Below the pieces are notes generated by a model, which made no database searches, was not told the origin of the DNA, and saw only the letters and a list, made by a program, of their open reading frames with translations. Positions 28,537 through 36,131 of a stretch of DNA of 64,000 nt are shown in pieces. The position numbers were made by a program, and so were the translations under genes. The stretch is from JAMXLO01 sp963719805. Lineage in GTDB: Bacteria > Pseudomonadota > Alphaproteobacteria > Acetobacterales > Acetobacteraceae. The stretch is from NCBI GenBank assembly GCA_963719805.1, contig CAVRDF010000008.1, positions 434,001 to 498,000 on the forward strand. The letters run 5' to 3'. Numbering within the stretch: position 1 is the first letter of the stretch; each line of letters begins with the position of its first letter.

Positions 28537-28818
28537 TCAATCTCCGGGTTGTGGAAGATGGCGGACCTGGCAGCCGTTGTCAGCGACTGTGGCTTCGGCA
28601 CTTGGCGCGCCGGCATAGATACCCATTGAATCCAGGATGGCAGTTCCGGGATGGACCGGCGCACAAACAGAAACACCCCCACCCGCAATAGCCGAAGGAT
28701 CAGGAAAGGTGCTTCGGGGATGCGCAGGTCCGACTGCCGTACTGCTGCTGCCCTGACCGTGAGCGGCAACATTGATTCCGGCCAAGATGACTAAGCCGAT
28801 AATTACTTCGGTTTTCAT
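28537..28818 (-). CDS. Small exported protein
   Basis: A 93-residue protein with a clear signal peptide ('MKTEVIIGLVILAGINVAAHGQ', cleavage likely after AHG or GQG). A low-complexity mature part is rich in Ala, Gly, Pro and Ser, with two Cys ('SVCAPVHPG' and 'DNGCQVRHL'). An AAGGAC ribosome site precedes the ATG at 28818. The function is unknown. It resembles many short secreted proteins of Acetobacteraceae only in general composition. Confidence 0.6.
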   Translation of the reverse strand: MKTEVIIGLVILAGINVAAHGQGSSSTAVGPAHPRSTFPDPSAIAGGGVSVCAPVHPGTAILDSMGIYAGAPSAEATVADNGCQVRHLPQPGD

Positions 28819-29236
28819 CGTGTCGTCCTTACTTTGGAATTGGCCTTGAATGGTGGCCGGAACATTGGGGAGTGCCTCCGTTGGGAGGACTTCGGCGCAC
28901 GGCCGTCGATGTCCTGGCGCGATCATCGAGGATAGCGCTTTCAGACAATATGAAATGCTTCATGGCTCAGCAGAGCGACGTTCCCTGAGCAGCAATGATG
29001 CACGCCTGCGATGGGGATCCGGTGCGCTTGGTACCCGAAGGGTGGCAGGGTTGGACGAGGCCGTACTTCGCCGAACCGATGCTGGATTTTCCCCTAGCCG
29101 CAGTCGCGCAAATCAACCATCCGAGTCTCGCTAGGATTATCGGGTCCGCTTCCTCGGCCTTGGTCGCAATGCCTTGTATTCTGATGGCTCGCCACGACAG
29201 CCGGCCACGACGCTATGGGTCACGGCAATCAAAAAT
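28819..29236. other. Gene-free stretch, 418 bp
   Basis: This lies between the small exported protein pair and the 3' end of the restored gspK frame, all on the minus strand. A plus-strand frame from 28995 runs through here and over gspK, but it has poor composition and no ribosome site. CCTCC-GTTG-GGAGG at 28875-28888 makes a small hairpin of unknown use. The promoter of the small-protein pair should lie here. Confidence 0.35.
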
Positions 29237-30044
29237 TTACTCCCAGGCCAGGATGCGCCACGGGTTGGGATTGCCGCGACCAGGCGGGAGTAATGCGATG
29301 ACGGCGCGCCGGCTGAACCGGGTACCCGATGGCGCGGATGCCACGGCTGTAATCTCAACCACCACCGGCTGCAGGGACTCACTGCGGATTCCAACGGCAA
29401 CCGATCCCTCAGAACTCGTTGCCAAGCGCCCTCGCCACCAGTGGGTCCGCGCGCAGCGGATCGGGCGTCGCCGGCGCAAAGACCGAAACATGAGGCGCGA
29501 GTGCGGCCAGCAGATTTGGCGTCATACCGAGCACGAGGCCGATCTCCTGAAGATTGCGGAATGGCTGGCCCGTTGGCACATAGCCGCGACGCGCGGAGAG
29601 ATATTGCTGTGCCTTCGCGCCGAGCGGCTGTGCTTCCTCGCCCGGCGTGCGCCAATCCTCCATGGCCGCGGCTATCCTATCGGCCTGCGCCGGCATCGCA
29701 CCGATCTCAACCAGCAGCCGTTGCATTACGGCCGATGAAACACGGTTCGGATTGATTCGGCCGCCGAGGTCCACGATGCGCAGTTCAGCATACCCTGCCC
29801 CGATATGAAGTTGACGCTCTTGACCATCGGCAGCCCATTGGCCGGCCATGACGCGGAATGTTGCTTCGTAGATGGCGCCATCCGCGAACGCCTGGATATT
29901 TTCAGCCGAGCTCAGGTTAGCGACCAGTCTAAGTTCGGTGCGGCCGTTTGCCAGCAGATGCGCGACCAACAGCGCGATGAGCGCGAGGCTCCATAGCACG
30001 ATCAAAATGGCAAACCCGCTTTCGCGAGTACGGTGCGATCTCAT
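29237..30044 (-). CDS. gspK: Type II secretion minor pseudopilin GspK, frameshifted
   Basis: A GspK-type pseudopilin of about 269 residues after repair; in T2SS it caps the pseudopilus tip with GspI and GspJ. The N-terminus has the prepilin peptidase site 'RESG-FAILIVLWSLALIALLV'. The continuous frame continues through 'GGRINPNRVSSAVMQRLL' and 'NLQEIGLVLGMTP' and stops at 29409 after 'LVARALGNEF'. The next frame supplies 'SSEGSVAVGIRSE' through 'RRAVIALLPPGRG' to 'RILAWE', a normal GspK ending. One surplus G at 29417 accounts for the break. The ATG overlaps the gspJ stop (ATGA), showing translational coupling. Confidence 0.8.
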
Positions 30045-30610
30045 CCGTATGGACGGGCGCGCATCGGCGCAGCAATCAGGTCGGGTAAACGGCGGCGATC
30101 GCCAGGTTGGAAGACGACGTGCAGGCGCACCATCGCGGGCAGATAATGCAGCGGCCAGCTATCGAGCCAGACGCTGGCTTCTGGTTGCCAGTATTGGATG
30201 TCGAGCCTGTCGACGCCTTCCAGCAGCACGGAGCTGTGCTGAGCCGCTGGCCGCGCGAGGCGTGAACGCCAATTCAGCACCAGCCGGTGCGCTGTGTCCG
30301 TTCCCAGTGCCACCTCCGCCTCGCCGGCCGGCACATCCGGGAGCACGGTCGCAAACAGCAGCGTATGGGCATGTCCCTCAAAGACGGGCGGCCAGCCAGG
30401 GTCGCCAGGGTCCATTTGCTCGATCAGCCGCCGCAGCGTCCTGTCTACTGGCTCGACCTCATCGTGCGTCGTTAATGCAGACGCCTGGCGTTGCCACGAG
30501 CCGAGCGCGAAATCCACGCTATGCGAGAGCAGGATTAAGATCAGGCCAAGCACCACGAGCGCTGCGAGAACTTCCAGCAGGGTAAATCCCCGAGCGCCGC
30601 CTGATGTCAC
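30041..30610 (-). CDS. gspJ: Type II secretion minor pseudopilin GspJ
   Basis: A 189-residue pseudopilin. The prepilin peptidase motif is 'GGARG-FTLLEVLAALVVLG', with the conserved Glu5 after cleavage. The body, including 'VDRTLRRLIEQMDPGD' and the C-terminal 'VRLHVVFQPGDRR', fits GspJ. The GTG start at 30610 overlaps the gspI stop (GTGA). A frame open further upstream adds an Arg-rich segment inside gspI and is not used here. It assembles in the inner membrane into the pseudopilus tip with GspI and GspK. Confidence 0.82.
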   Translation of the reverse strand: MTSGGARGFTLLEVLAALVVLGLILILLSHSVDFALGSWQRQASALTTHDEVEPVDRTLRRLIEQMDPGDPGWPPVFEGHAHTLLFATVLPDVPAGEAEVALGTDTAHRLVLNWRSRLARPAAQHSSVLLEGVDRLDIQYWQPEASVWLDSWPLHYLPAMVRLHVVFQPGDRRRLPDLIAAPMRARPYG

Positions 30611-31068
30611 AGCGTCCCCTGTGGCGCCGGACCAAGACGCTCGGTTTGCAGTACGAAGCGGCGCGTACCACCTGCCTCTGGCCATTCGATGGTAATCGTC
30701 ACGGCATACAGCGTTTGACGCGGTAGCGGTGTGGCCACGAATGCCGCGCCGCGACCGTTCAATGCCGCCGCGGTGGCGAGAGGAACGATATTGGTGAGCC
30801 AGGTGAAGCCGCCGCCGTCATCGCCACGCCGCAGCCCCGGTATGAGTCCGCCATGCTCAAGTACCTGCAGGTGCGAGCGCGCGCGCACCACGGCCTCTTC
30901 CCCGGCGAGTGCAGCGTGCAAGGCGTGGGTGCTCTCCTTGGCACTGTGCATCAGCACGGCGAGCGCGAGGGTCGCAATCAGAAACGCAACCAGCACCTCA
31001 AGCAGCAGAAAGCCCGCTTCTGATGAGCCCTTGCGCAAACGGCCAAAGCTCGGACTGCGCGCGGTCAC
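30607..31068 (-). CDS. gspI: Type II secretion minor pseudopilin GspI
   Basis: A 153-residue pseudopilin with the motif 'SEAG-FLLLEVLVAFLIATLAL', containing the expected Glu5, and a short globular domain ending 'RRFVLQTERLG'. Length and order before gspJ and gspK are as in standard T2SS operons. The usual upstream gspG and gspH are absent, and a lipoprotein gene takes their place, its stop one base from this start. The core genes gspC, D, E, F, L and M are also not in this window. Confidence 0.82.
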   Translation of the reverse strand: MTARSPSFGRLRKGSSEAGFLLLEVLVAFLIATLALAVLMHSAKESTHALHAALAGEEAVVRARSHLQVLEHGGLIPGLRRGDDGGGFTWLTNIVPLATAAALNGRGAAFVATPLPRQTLYAVTITIEWPEAGGTRRFVLQTERLGPAPQGTL

Positions 31069-31069
31069 A

Positions 31070-31471
31070 TCAGTTCAGGTCACCGATCGCGCAATCAAGC
31101 GAGGGCTGGCGTATCCCGGTCACAATCCAACTTTGCCGCTGCGGGTCCCAGGCCGTGATAAACGTGTAGGTGCAGTTCGTCACGCTGGTGTCCCCGCCGG
31201 CATATTGAGTCTGCGTTATCTTGCGCCCCTTCTTGTCCTTTTCGGTCGTGCTCACAGCCGTGAGCGGCGTGGTATCCGTCGATATCCTGGTCCATTGAAA
31301 TGCCCGGGTGCCTTGGCCAAGCTCGATCTGATTACTGGGCGGGCCATTGGCGAGCTCGACGGTTCGAATGTCCTCTCCGATGTAGTTGCGCATGGTGTCG
31401 GCCGTGCAGCCGGACATCCATAACGCGGCGGCGAGCATCGCGAGGATGCAGCCCGTCAGATTTGCCGTCAT
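31070..31471 (-). CDS. Conserved lipoprotein ahead of gspI
   Basis: A 133-residue protein with a lipobox 'WMSGC' (Cys22). The mature part contains 'YIGEDIRTVELANGPPSN' and 'GTRAFQWTRI', a pattern I know from small proteobacterial lipoproteins of unknown function that read 'YIGxDIRxVxxxYGPP...RAFQW'. Two further Cys at 'TNCTYTF' and 'SLDCAIG' may form a disulfide. It is directly coupled to gspI, so a secretion-linked role is possible, but this is inference from position. Confidence 0.7.
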   Translation of the reverse strand: MTANLTGCILAMLAAALWMSGCTADTMRNYIGEDIRTVELANGPPSNQIELGQGTRAFQWTRISTDTTPLTAVSTTEKDKKGRKITQTQYAGGDTSVTNCTYTFITAWDPQRQSWIVTGIRQPSLDCAIGDLN

Positions 31472-31502
31472 TGCCTAGCTATCTCGCCCAAAGTTTTCCA
31501 GC

Positions 31503-33086
31503 CTACGGTTTCTGTCCCGACTGACAGAACTTGCTGTAGTTGGTGGCAGTCGGCAATTCCGTCTGTGTCTTATTCTCCAACCCGTTCTTGCCCGCGATTG
31601 TGATGATGACACCGGTTCCCGGGATCGATTTGAAAGCCTGTTCATCATCGATGGAAAATGCGTAGGCATTCGATCCAAGCGTGACATGCACCAGCTTGAC
31701 GTATGGATTGAATATCTCTGGCGGATCTGTGACCGTGAAGAAATTGTACATCAGGTCACAGAAAGTCTTGATGGCGATCGGGTACTGGGCCGGCACCTTG
31801 TTAGCGAGAGATCCTTGACAGCCGGGGAACTGCGCCCAGCCATAGACGTCACGTAGAAACGCATGCAGGACGCCGGGATCATGCAGGTCAGGGCGAGCCC
31901 CGAAACACGCCTTATAGTCGGCAACAAAGAAGTCCCTGATGCTTTGGATCTGGGTACAGGTCTTGCTGGCGCCGCCACCGGTTGTACATTTGTTCCAAAG
32001 GTCAAGCGTCGCCTGCCCAACATCGCCGAGCTCGCCGTGCGTCCTGTGCTTCACCCACGGCGGATCGGCATCCGACGTTAGGGTTGGGGGCGCCGGAGCT
32101 GGGACCCGGTATGACTCGGCATAGATAAAGTTGGTGGACGGAACCTGGGGCTCTGGATAGGCCTTGATCCCCTTCGGCGGCCCATCCGCGCTTGGAACAG
32201 CGATGATGGAGTTGCTGGGCAGGTAGTAAGCGGAGATGAAATCGGGCCACAATCCGCCTTGCAGGGAGAACTCTTTCAGAGCTGTCTGGAACGATGCGAC
32301 GCTCTCGGCCGACCCGAGGTAGGTGTTGGCAGCGGTGGCGTTGCCGCTGGCGCCGATCGCCACCGGCAGATAGATCGAGTCCACAGCCGAGATGTTGTAG
32401 TTGACCGTCGCCAGATTAATACTGAATGTCTTGTGGGTGGGTGGGCCCTCTGCAGCTGCGAACGTATATTCAACCAATTGTCCCGGAACCCCGAATGGGA
32501 AGCCTACATAGTAGGAACGGAGGTCCAGCTTGCAGCCACTACCGCAAGTCGGCACCGCCGCACCTGCCACGGGCGTGATTGGATAGGGTGGAAGCACCGG
32601 CTTGACGGGTACGCCCGGTGGTGGATTGTCCTGACTGAAGTTGTAGGCCGCATCGGCTGCGTCCTTGCCATCAAAGACATAGACGCGCATGGCATTCCAC
32701 CAGTCGATGAACTGGTCCAACTCCTTGCCCGAGTTGGCCTGCGTCCAGGGTTTAAGCTGCGTATAGAATGGAACGGTGACCGCAACAGAGCTGTGAGCCG
32801 GTATGCCGCCGCTGTCGTGGTTGATCCACGCCCTGTACAACCTGGTGGTCTGGAAAGACCGGCTCAGGAAATCAGCTTCCTTGACCTCGAGCTGTGCCTG
32901 CATCCAGAGATCGTGCACGTCCGCGCCGAACTGTATCGGTGCCTGAAGCACGGCATACATCACGTGACTCGAGTTGTTGTGGATCGTGATGGTCTTGGTT
33001 GGTGGAGTGGGCGCCAGTTGCGCGCTGGCGCCGTTGATCCATCCGATAGCGCTCAGCGCCAGCAGAGCGTAACCCAAACGGATCAT
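31503..33086 (-). CDS. Large secreted protein of unknown function
   Basis: A 527-residue exported protein. The signal peptide 'MIRLGYALLALSAIGWINGASA' has a likely cleavage after ASA. The mature N-terminus 'KTITIHNNSSHVMYAVLQAP' resembles the first strand of thaumatin-like or GH64 beta-1,3-glucanase folds, and the middle has 'YNISAVDSIYLPVAI'. These are suggestive only. There are about eight Cys, including pairs 'CGSGC' and 'TCTQIQ', consistent with disulfides. ATG 33086 has a GAGAGGAAA site. The gene sits next to the GspI-K genes on the same strand and could be a secretion substrate. I do not recognise the family. Confidence 0.65.
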   Translation of the reverse strand: MIRLGYALLALSAIGWINGASAQLAPTPPTKTITIHNNSSHVMYAVLQAPIQFGADVHDLWMQAQLEVKEADFLSRSFQTTRLYRAWINHDSGGIPAHSSVAVTVPFYTQLKPWTQANSGKELDQFIDWWNAMRVYVFDGKDAADAAYNFSQDNPPPGVPVKPVLPPYPITPVAGAAVPTCGSGCKLDLRSYYVGFPFGVPGQLVEYTFAAAEGPPTHKTFSINLATVNYNISAVDSIYLPVAIGASGNATAANTYLGSAESVASFQTALKEFSLQGGLWPDFISAYYLPSNSIIAVPSADGPPKGIKAYPEPQVPSTNFIYAESYRVPAPAPPTLTSDADPPWVKHRTHGELGDVGQATLDLWNKCTTGGGASKTCTQIQSIRDFFVADYKACFGARPDLHDPGVLHAFLRDVYGWAQFPGCQGSLANKVPAQYPIAIKTFCDLMYNFFTVTDPPEIFNPYVKLVHVTLGSNAYAFSIDDEQAFKSIPGTGVIITIAGKNGLENKTQTELPTATNYSKFCQSGQKP

Positions 33087-33350
33087 ATTTCGTTTCCTCT
33101 CCAACTTCCGATACCGGGGCGAATTACCGCGCATTGCTCAGACAGCAATCGCACTCGTAACATGCATCAAAGGCGCTGCCCAGTACGTTCCCGGAATTTT
33201 GCCATATCGACCTGGACTCTGCGCCAGCACCGGCCATGGGATGCAGTTGAACTTGTCCTCTCCGGATCGGAAACGCGTTGAACAACAACGCGCACCGCAA
33301 CTGATGCGTCCATAGCTTCGGTTGAATTCGATCAGCAGTAGACGCGCGCA

Positions 33351-33785
33351 CTACTCCCACTGCGACAGTTCGATCGTCGTTCCTCCCGGACCAACCAGGA
33401 AGACGAGTTTACGTGCATGGAACTCCATGATGTCGTTCCTGGTCGTATATCCATTACGCCTCATCGTCTCGACGATCGAGTTGATGTCGTCGACCGCGAA
33501 GCAGACGTGGTTCAAGCCGATTTTGTGAAGGTCGCGGATATGCGGATCCATGATTGCGGTGGGCTGCCGGTAGTGAAGGAGCTGGATCTCGGTTCGCGGC
33601 GAGACGCCCTCCGCCACCAGTGTCACGTGATCCGCGACGATATCGGGCACGCCCATATAAGCCGCCATCGTTGGCCCGGAAATCACTACGCTCATGGCTT
33701 CGCTGAAGCCCAACAGACCAAAGAAGCGTCTTGCGTCGGCCAAGTCGTCAACCACGATGGTCAGATGGTCAAATCGTTTGATCAT
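33351..33785 (-). CDS. VOC-superfamily (glyoxalase/dioxygenase-like) protein
   Basis: A 144-residue protein with two beta-alpha-beta modules of the vicinal oxygen chelate fold. His residues sit at the usual metal positions in 'RFDHLTIVVDDL' and 'GLNHVCFAVDDI', and a C-terminal Glu in 'GTTIELSQWE'. This ending is typical of lactoylglutathione lyase/methylmalonyl-CoA epimerase-like members; the reaction is not determined. Two ATGs compete. The GAGG site is spaced correctly only for ATG 33785. It is transcribed divergently from the FAD oxidoreductase gene, about 100 bp apart. Confidence 0.85.
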   Translation of the reverse strand: MIKRFDHLTIVVDDLADARRFFGLLGFSEAMSVVISGPTMAAYMGVPDIVADHVTLVAEGVSPRTEIQLLHYRQPTAIMDPHIRDLHKIGLNHVCFAVDDINSIVETMRRNGYTTRNDIMEFHARKLVFLVGPGGTTIELSQWE

Positions 33786-33892
33786 TTGCATCCTCGCTTT
33801 GCCGTGGCGCTGGCTGCGGACTATTGCCCCTGCCCTCCACCGTAGCCGCAATGGCCGACAAGCGTTATCGTCCGCCCAGCATGGAGGCCGGT

Positions 33893-35116
33893 ATGCCTGA
33901 CAGGATCGTCGTTGTCGGTGGTGGCTTCGCGGGCCTTTGGAGTGCCGCGAGCGCGGCACGCGCGCGAGCACTCCTCGCAATCCCCGAGCAGGATCTGGAG
34001 ATCGTTCTCGTTGCGCCAGATCCGTTCCATGTCATCCGTGTCCGCTGCTACGAAGCCGACCTCACACCGGTGCGCGTCCCACTCGATGAGATCGTGGCGC
34101 CGATCAATGTCCGGCGGATCGAAGGCAACGTGACCAGCATCGATCCGGTGGCGGGAGCGATTTCGGTGGAGCTGGCGCAGGGTGATAAGTCCCGCCTCGA
34201 CTATGACCGTCTGGTTCTCGCGTCTGGAAGCAAACTCACGCGGCCCGCCATTCCCCTCAATGGAGAAACCTTCGACGTCGATAGTCATGATGGTGCCCAG
34301 CGGCTCGCCGCGCATCTCGCTGCTCTCGCGCAAGGTCCCCGGGACCGTGCCGTCGGCACAGCAGTAATCATTGGCGGCGGGCTCGTCGGCATCGAGATTG
34401 CCTGCGAGATGCATGATCGACTTCGCGCCGCGCTTGGAGCAGACACGCCAGTTCGTGTCGTGCTCGTCGACCACGGCCAGATCGGCTCCGACATGGGCGA
34501 AGGACGCGACGTGATCACCGACGCTCTCGCAGCCCTTGGCGTCGAAGTTCGTTCACTAGCTTCTGTCGCTGCCGTGGATACGGGTGGCGTCATCCTTGGA
34601 AGCAGCGAGCGCATCCCGGCGGCGACTGTGATCTTTGCGACCGGCATGAGAGCCAGCCCGCTCACTCAGGAGCTCGGCGTCGCGTGCGATCGGTTCGGAC
34701 GCGTTCCCGTAGACCAATTCCTCAAGGTGACAGGCCTGGATGCGGTATTCGCGGCCGGTGATTGCGCCAGTGCGCAGGCAGACGACTTAGGACACACCAC
34801 CGTCATGTCCTGCCAGCATGCGCGCCCGATGGGCCGGATCGCTGGGCACAACGCAGTGTGCGATCTCGCAGGCCGGCCTGAGGAGCGCGTGCCTTTCGCC
34901 GCCCCCGATTACGTGACGATCCTAGACCTTGGTCGTCACGGCGCTCTCTATACCCATGGCTGGGAGCGCGGCGCGGTTGTCGCCAAAGGCGCGGAAGCCA
35001 AGGCGACCAAGCAAACAATCAATGGCACTCGTATATACCCGCCGCGGAACGCCGGCCGCGAGGCGATTTTTGCCGCGGCCGCACCCACTATCCAGCCTCG
35101 GCCCGCCGTCGGATAG
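33893..35116 (+). CDS. FAD-dependent NAD(P)H oxidoreductase (type II NADH dehydrogenase-like)
   Basis: A 407-residue pyridine nucleotide-disulfide oxidoreductase family flavoprotein. The FAD Rossmann motif is 'IVVVGGGFAGLWSA', the NAD(P)H motif 'AVIIGGGLVGIEIACEM', and the second FAD motif 'VFAAGDCASAQ'. No redox-active CxxC is seen, which sets it apart from thioredoxin reductases and fits NDH-2/ferredoxin-reductase-like enzymes. No membrane anchor is evident. ATG 33893 has GGAGG five bases upstream. Electron acceptor unknown. Confidence 0.85.
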   Translation: MPDRIVVVGGGFAGLWSAASAARARALLAIPEQDLEIVLVAPDPFHVIRVRCYEADLTPVRVPLDEIVAPINVRRIEGNVTSIDPVAGAISVELAQGDKSRLDYDRLVLASGSKLTRPAIPLNGETFDVDSHDGAQRLAAHLAALAQGPRDRAVGTAVIIGGGLVGIEIACEMHDRLRAALGADTPVRVVLVDHGQIGSDMGEGRDVITDALAALGVEVRSLASVAAVDTGGVILGSSERIPAATVIFATGMRASPLTQELGVACDRFGRVPVDQFLKVTGLDAVFAAGDCASAQADDLGHTTVMSCQHARPMGRIAGHNAVCDLAGRPEERVPFAAPDYVTILDLGRHGALYTHGWERGAVVAKGAEAKATKQTINGTRIYPPRNAGREAIFAAAAPTIQPRPAVG

Positions 35117-35161
35117 ATCTCCGCTCCTTTGCGGGATGCCGCCACGGTCAGCGCCCGGAGA

Positions 35162-35716
35162 TCAACGCGCGAACGCCTTGTGCACGCAATCGAACCACTC
35201 GCGGCCGGATACGTTGGAATCGGGGATGAGCAGCACGGGCACTGGCACCGTCCCAACCTCGGTCTGGAGACGTCCGCCACTCAGCAGCAGAAGAACATTG
35301 TCCACCACCGCATCGTCCAGATGCTGATATGCCGCCACCGTGTGCTGGGAATCGATCCGAGCCGCCAGTGTCCACGATCCCTCGGTTCCCTTGAACCGAA
35401 GTCGTGCGCGGGTATTGGCATTAACCGTGGCTGACTTCATTGCGGATGCCATCACGCTCAGCACCGCCTCGCTCTTGCTGACGCGGACGGTCAGAGACAC
35501 AGCGGGATTTGACGCGTGCGCGGTGCAGGCGGTTTCGGTGACGGCGAACGACCAGCGGGCGCCTACGGGCTTCGGCGCAGACGCCTCGACGGAGGCTGGT
35601 GGCGCCGGCGGCGGAACTGGAGTTGCTGGAGGCGGCGGTGCCTCGCATCCACTCAACACGCTCAGCAGCATCATCATCGATGTTGTGCGTACCAGCACTC
35701 GAGGCGATGTGCTCAT
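35162..35716 (-). CDS. Lipoprotein, last gene of the GspA-like ATPase operon
   Basis: A 184-residue lipoprotein with lipobox 'VLSGC' (Cys24), followed by a Pro/Ala linker 'PPPPATPVPPPAPPA', typical of proteins tethered to the outer membrane and reaching across the periplasm. The C-terminal domain, about residues 55-184, has two Cys ('TACTAH' and 'FDCVHKAF') and alternating beta-type sequence. The ATG overlaps the stop of the preceding secreted-protein gene (ATGA), so the two are translationally coupled. Family not recognised. Confidence 0.65.
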   Translation of the reverse strand: MSTSPRVLVRTTSMMMLLSVLSGCEAPPPPATPVPPPAPPASVEASAPKPVGARWSFAVTETACTAHASNPAVSLTVRVSKSEAVLSVMASAMKSATVNANTRARLRFKGTEGSWTLAARIDSQHTVAAYQHLDDAVVDNVLLLLSGGRLQTEVGTVPVPVLLIPDSNVSGREWFDCVHKAFAR

Positions 35717-36111
35717 TTTGCAGCCAGGACAGAGAATCGATGCCATTCGCCTATCGCATACACCGGTTCGTCGGAGCCGACAGTATAGACCCGCCAAGCG
35801 TACTCGGCACTCGTGGAAGCAAGCGTCGTGACAGCATACGACTGATCAACGTAGCGGGCGAAAACCTCGTGCTCTCCGCCCTGATCGACCGCCACGACCT
35901 CAACGAAGAAATGTACCGGTATGGGTTCTCGCGGAGCGTCCCAGGCCAGCTTGACGTCAAGTGCGCTCGACTTCGTCTCGATCGTGGCTCCATCCAACGG
36001 TGCGGTTGGGCGAACCGGCAGCAGTGCAGTTTGGGAAATGGCCGAATACGGCGCTGCCAACAGCACTGCCTCCAAGGCGAAGGCCAGCAAGAGGGGTGCG
36101 AAGCGGGTCAC
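35713..36111 (-). CDS. Small exported protein with Ig/fibronectin-like pattern
   Basis: A 132-residue protein. The signal peptide is 'FAPLLLAFALEAVLLAAPYSA'. The mature region 'LPVRPTAPLDGATIETKSS', then 'LAWDAP' and 'EYAWRVYTVG', follows the strand order of fibronectin type III-like domains, where 'xxxWRVYxV' is a typical F-strand. It probably mediates a protein contact in the periplasm. It lies 20 bp after the ATPase gene and overlaps the next lipoprotein gene. Confidence 0.65.
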   Translation of the reverse strand: MTRFAPLLLAFALEAVLLAAPYSAISQTALLPVRPTAPLDGATIETKSSALDVKLAWDAPREPIPVHFFVEVVAVDQGGEHEVFARYVDQSYAVTTLASTSAEYAWRVYTVGSDEPVYAIGEWHRFSVLAAK

Positions 36112-36131
36112 TCGGATAACCGGTCACCGGC

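Noticed and set aside
28995..29738. A plus-strand frame of 247 codons over the gspK region
   Set aside because: The opposite strand carries GspK motifs through most of it; the plus frame is Arg-rich with no ribosome site.
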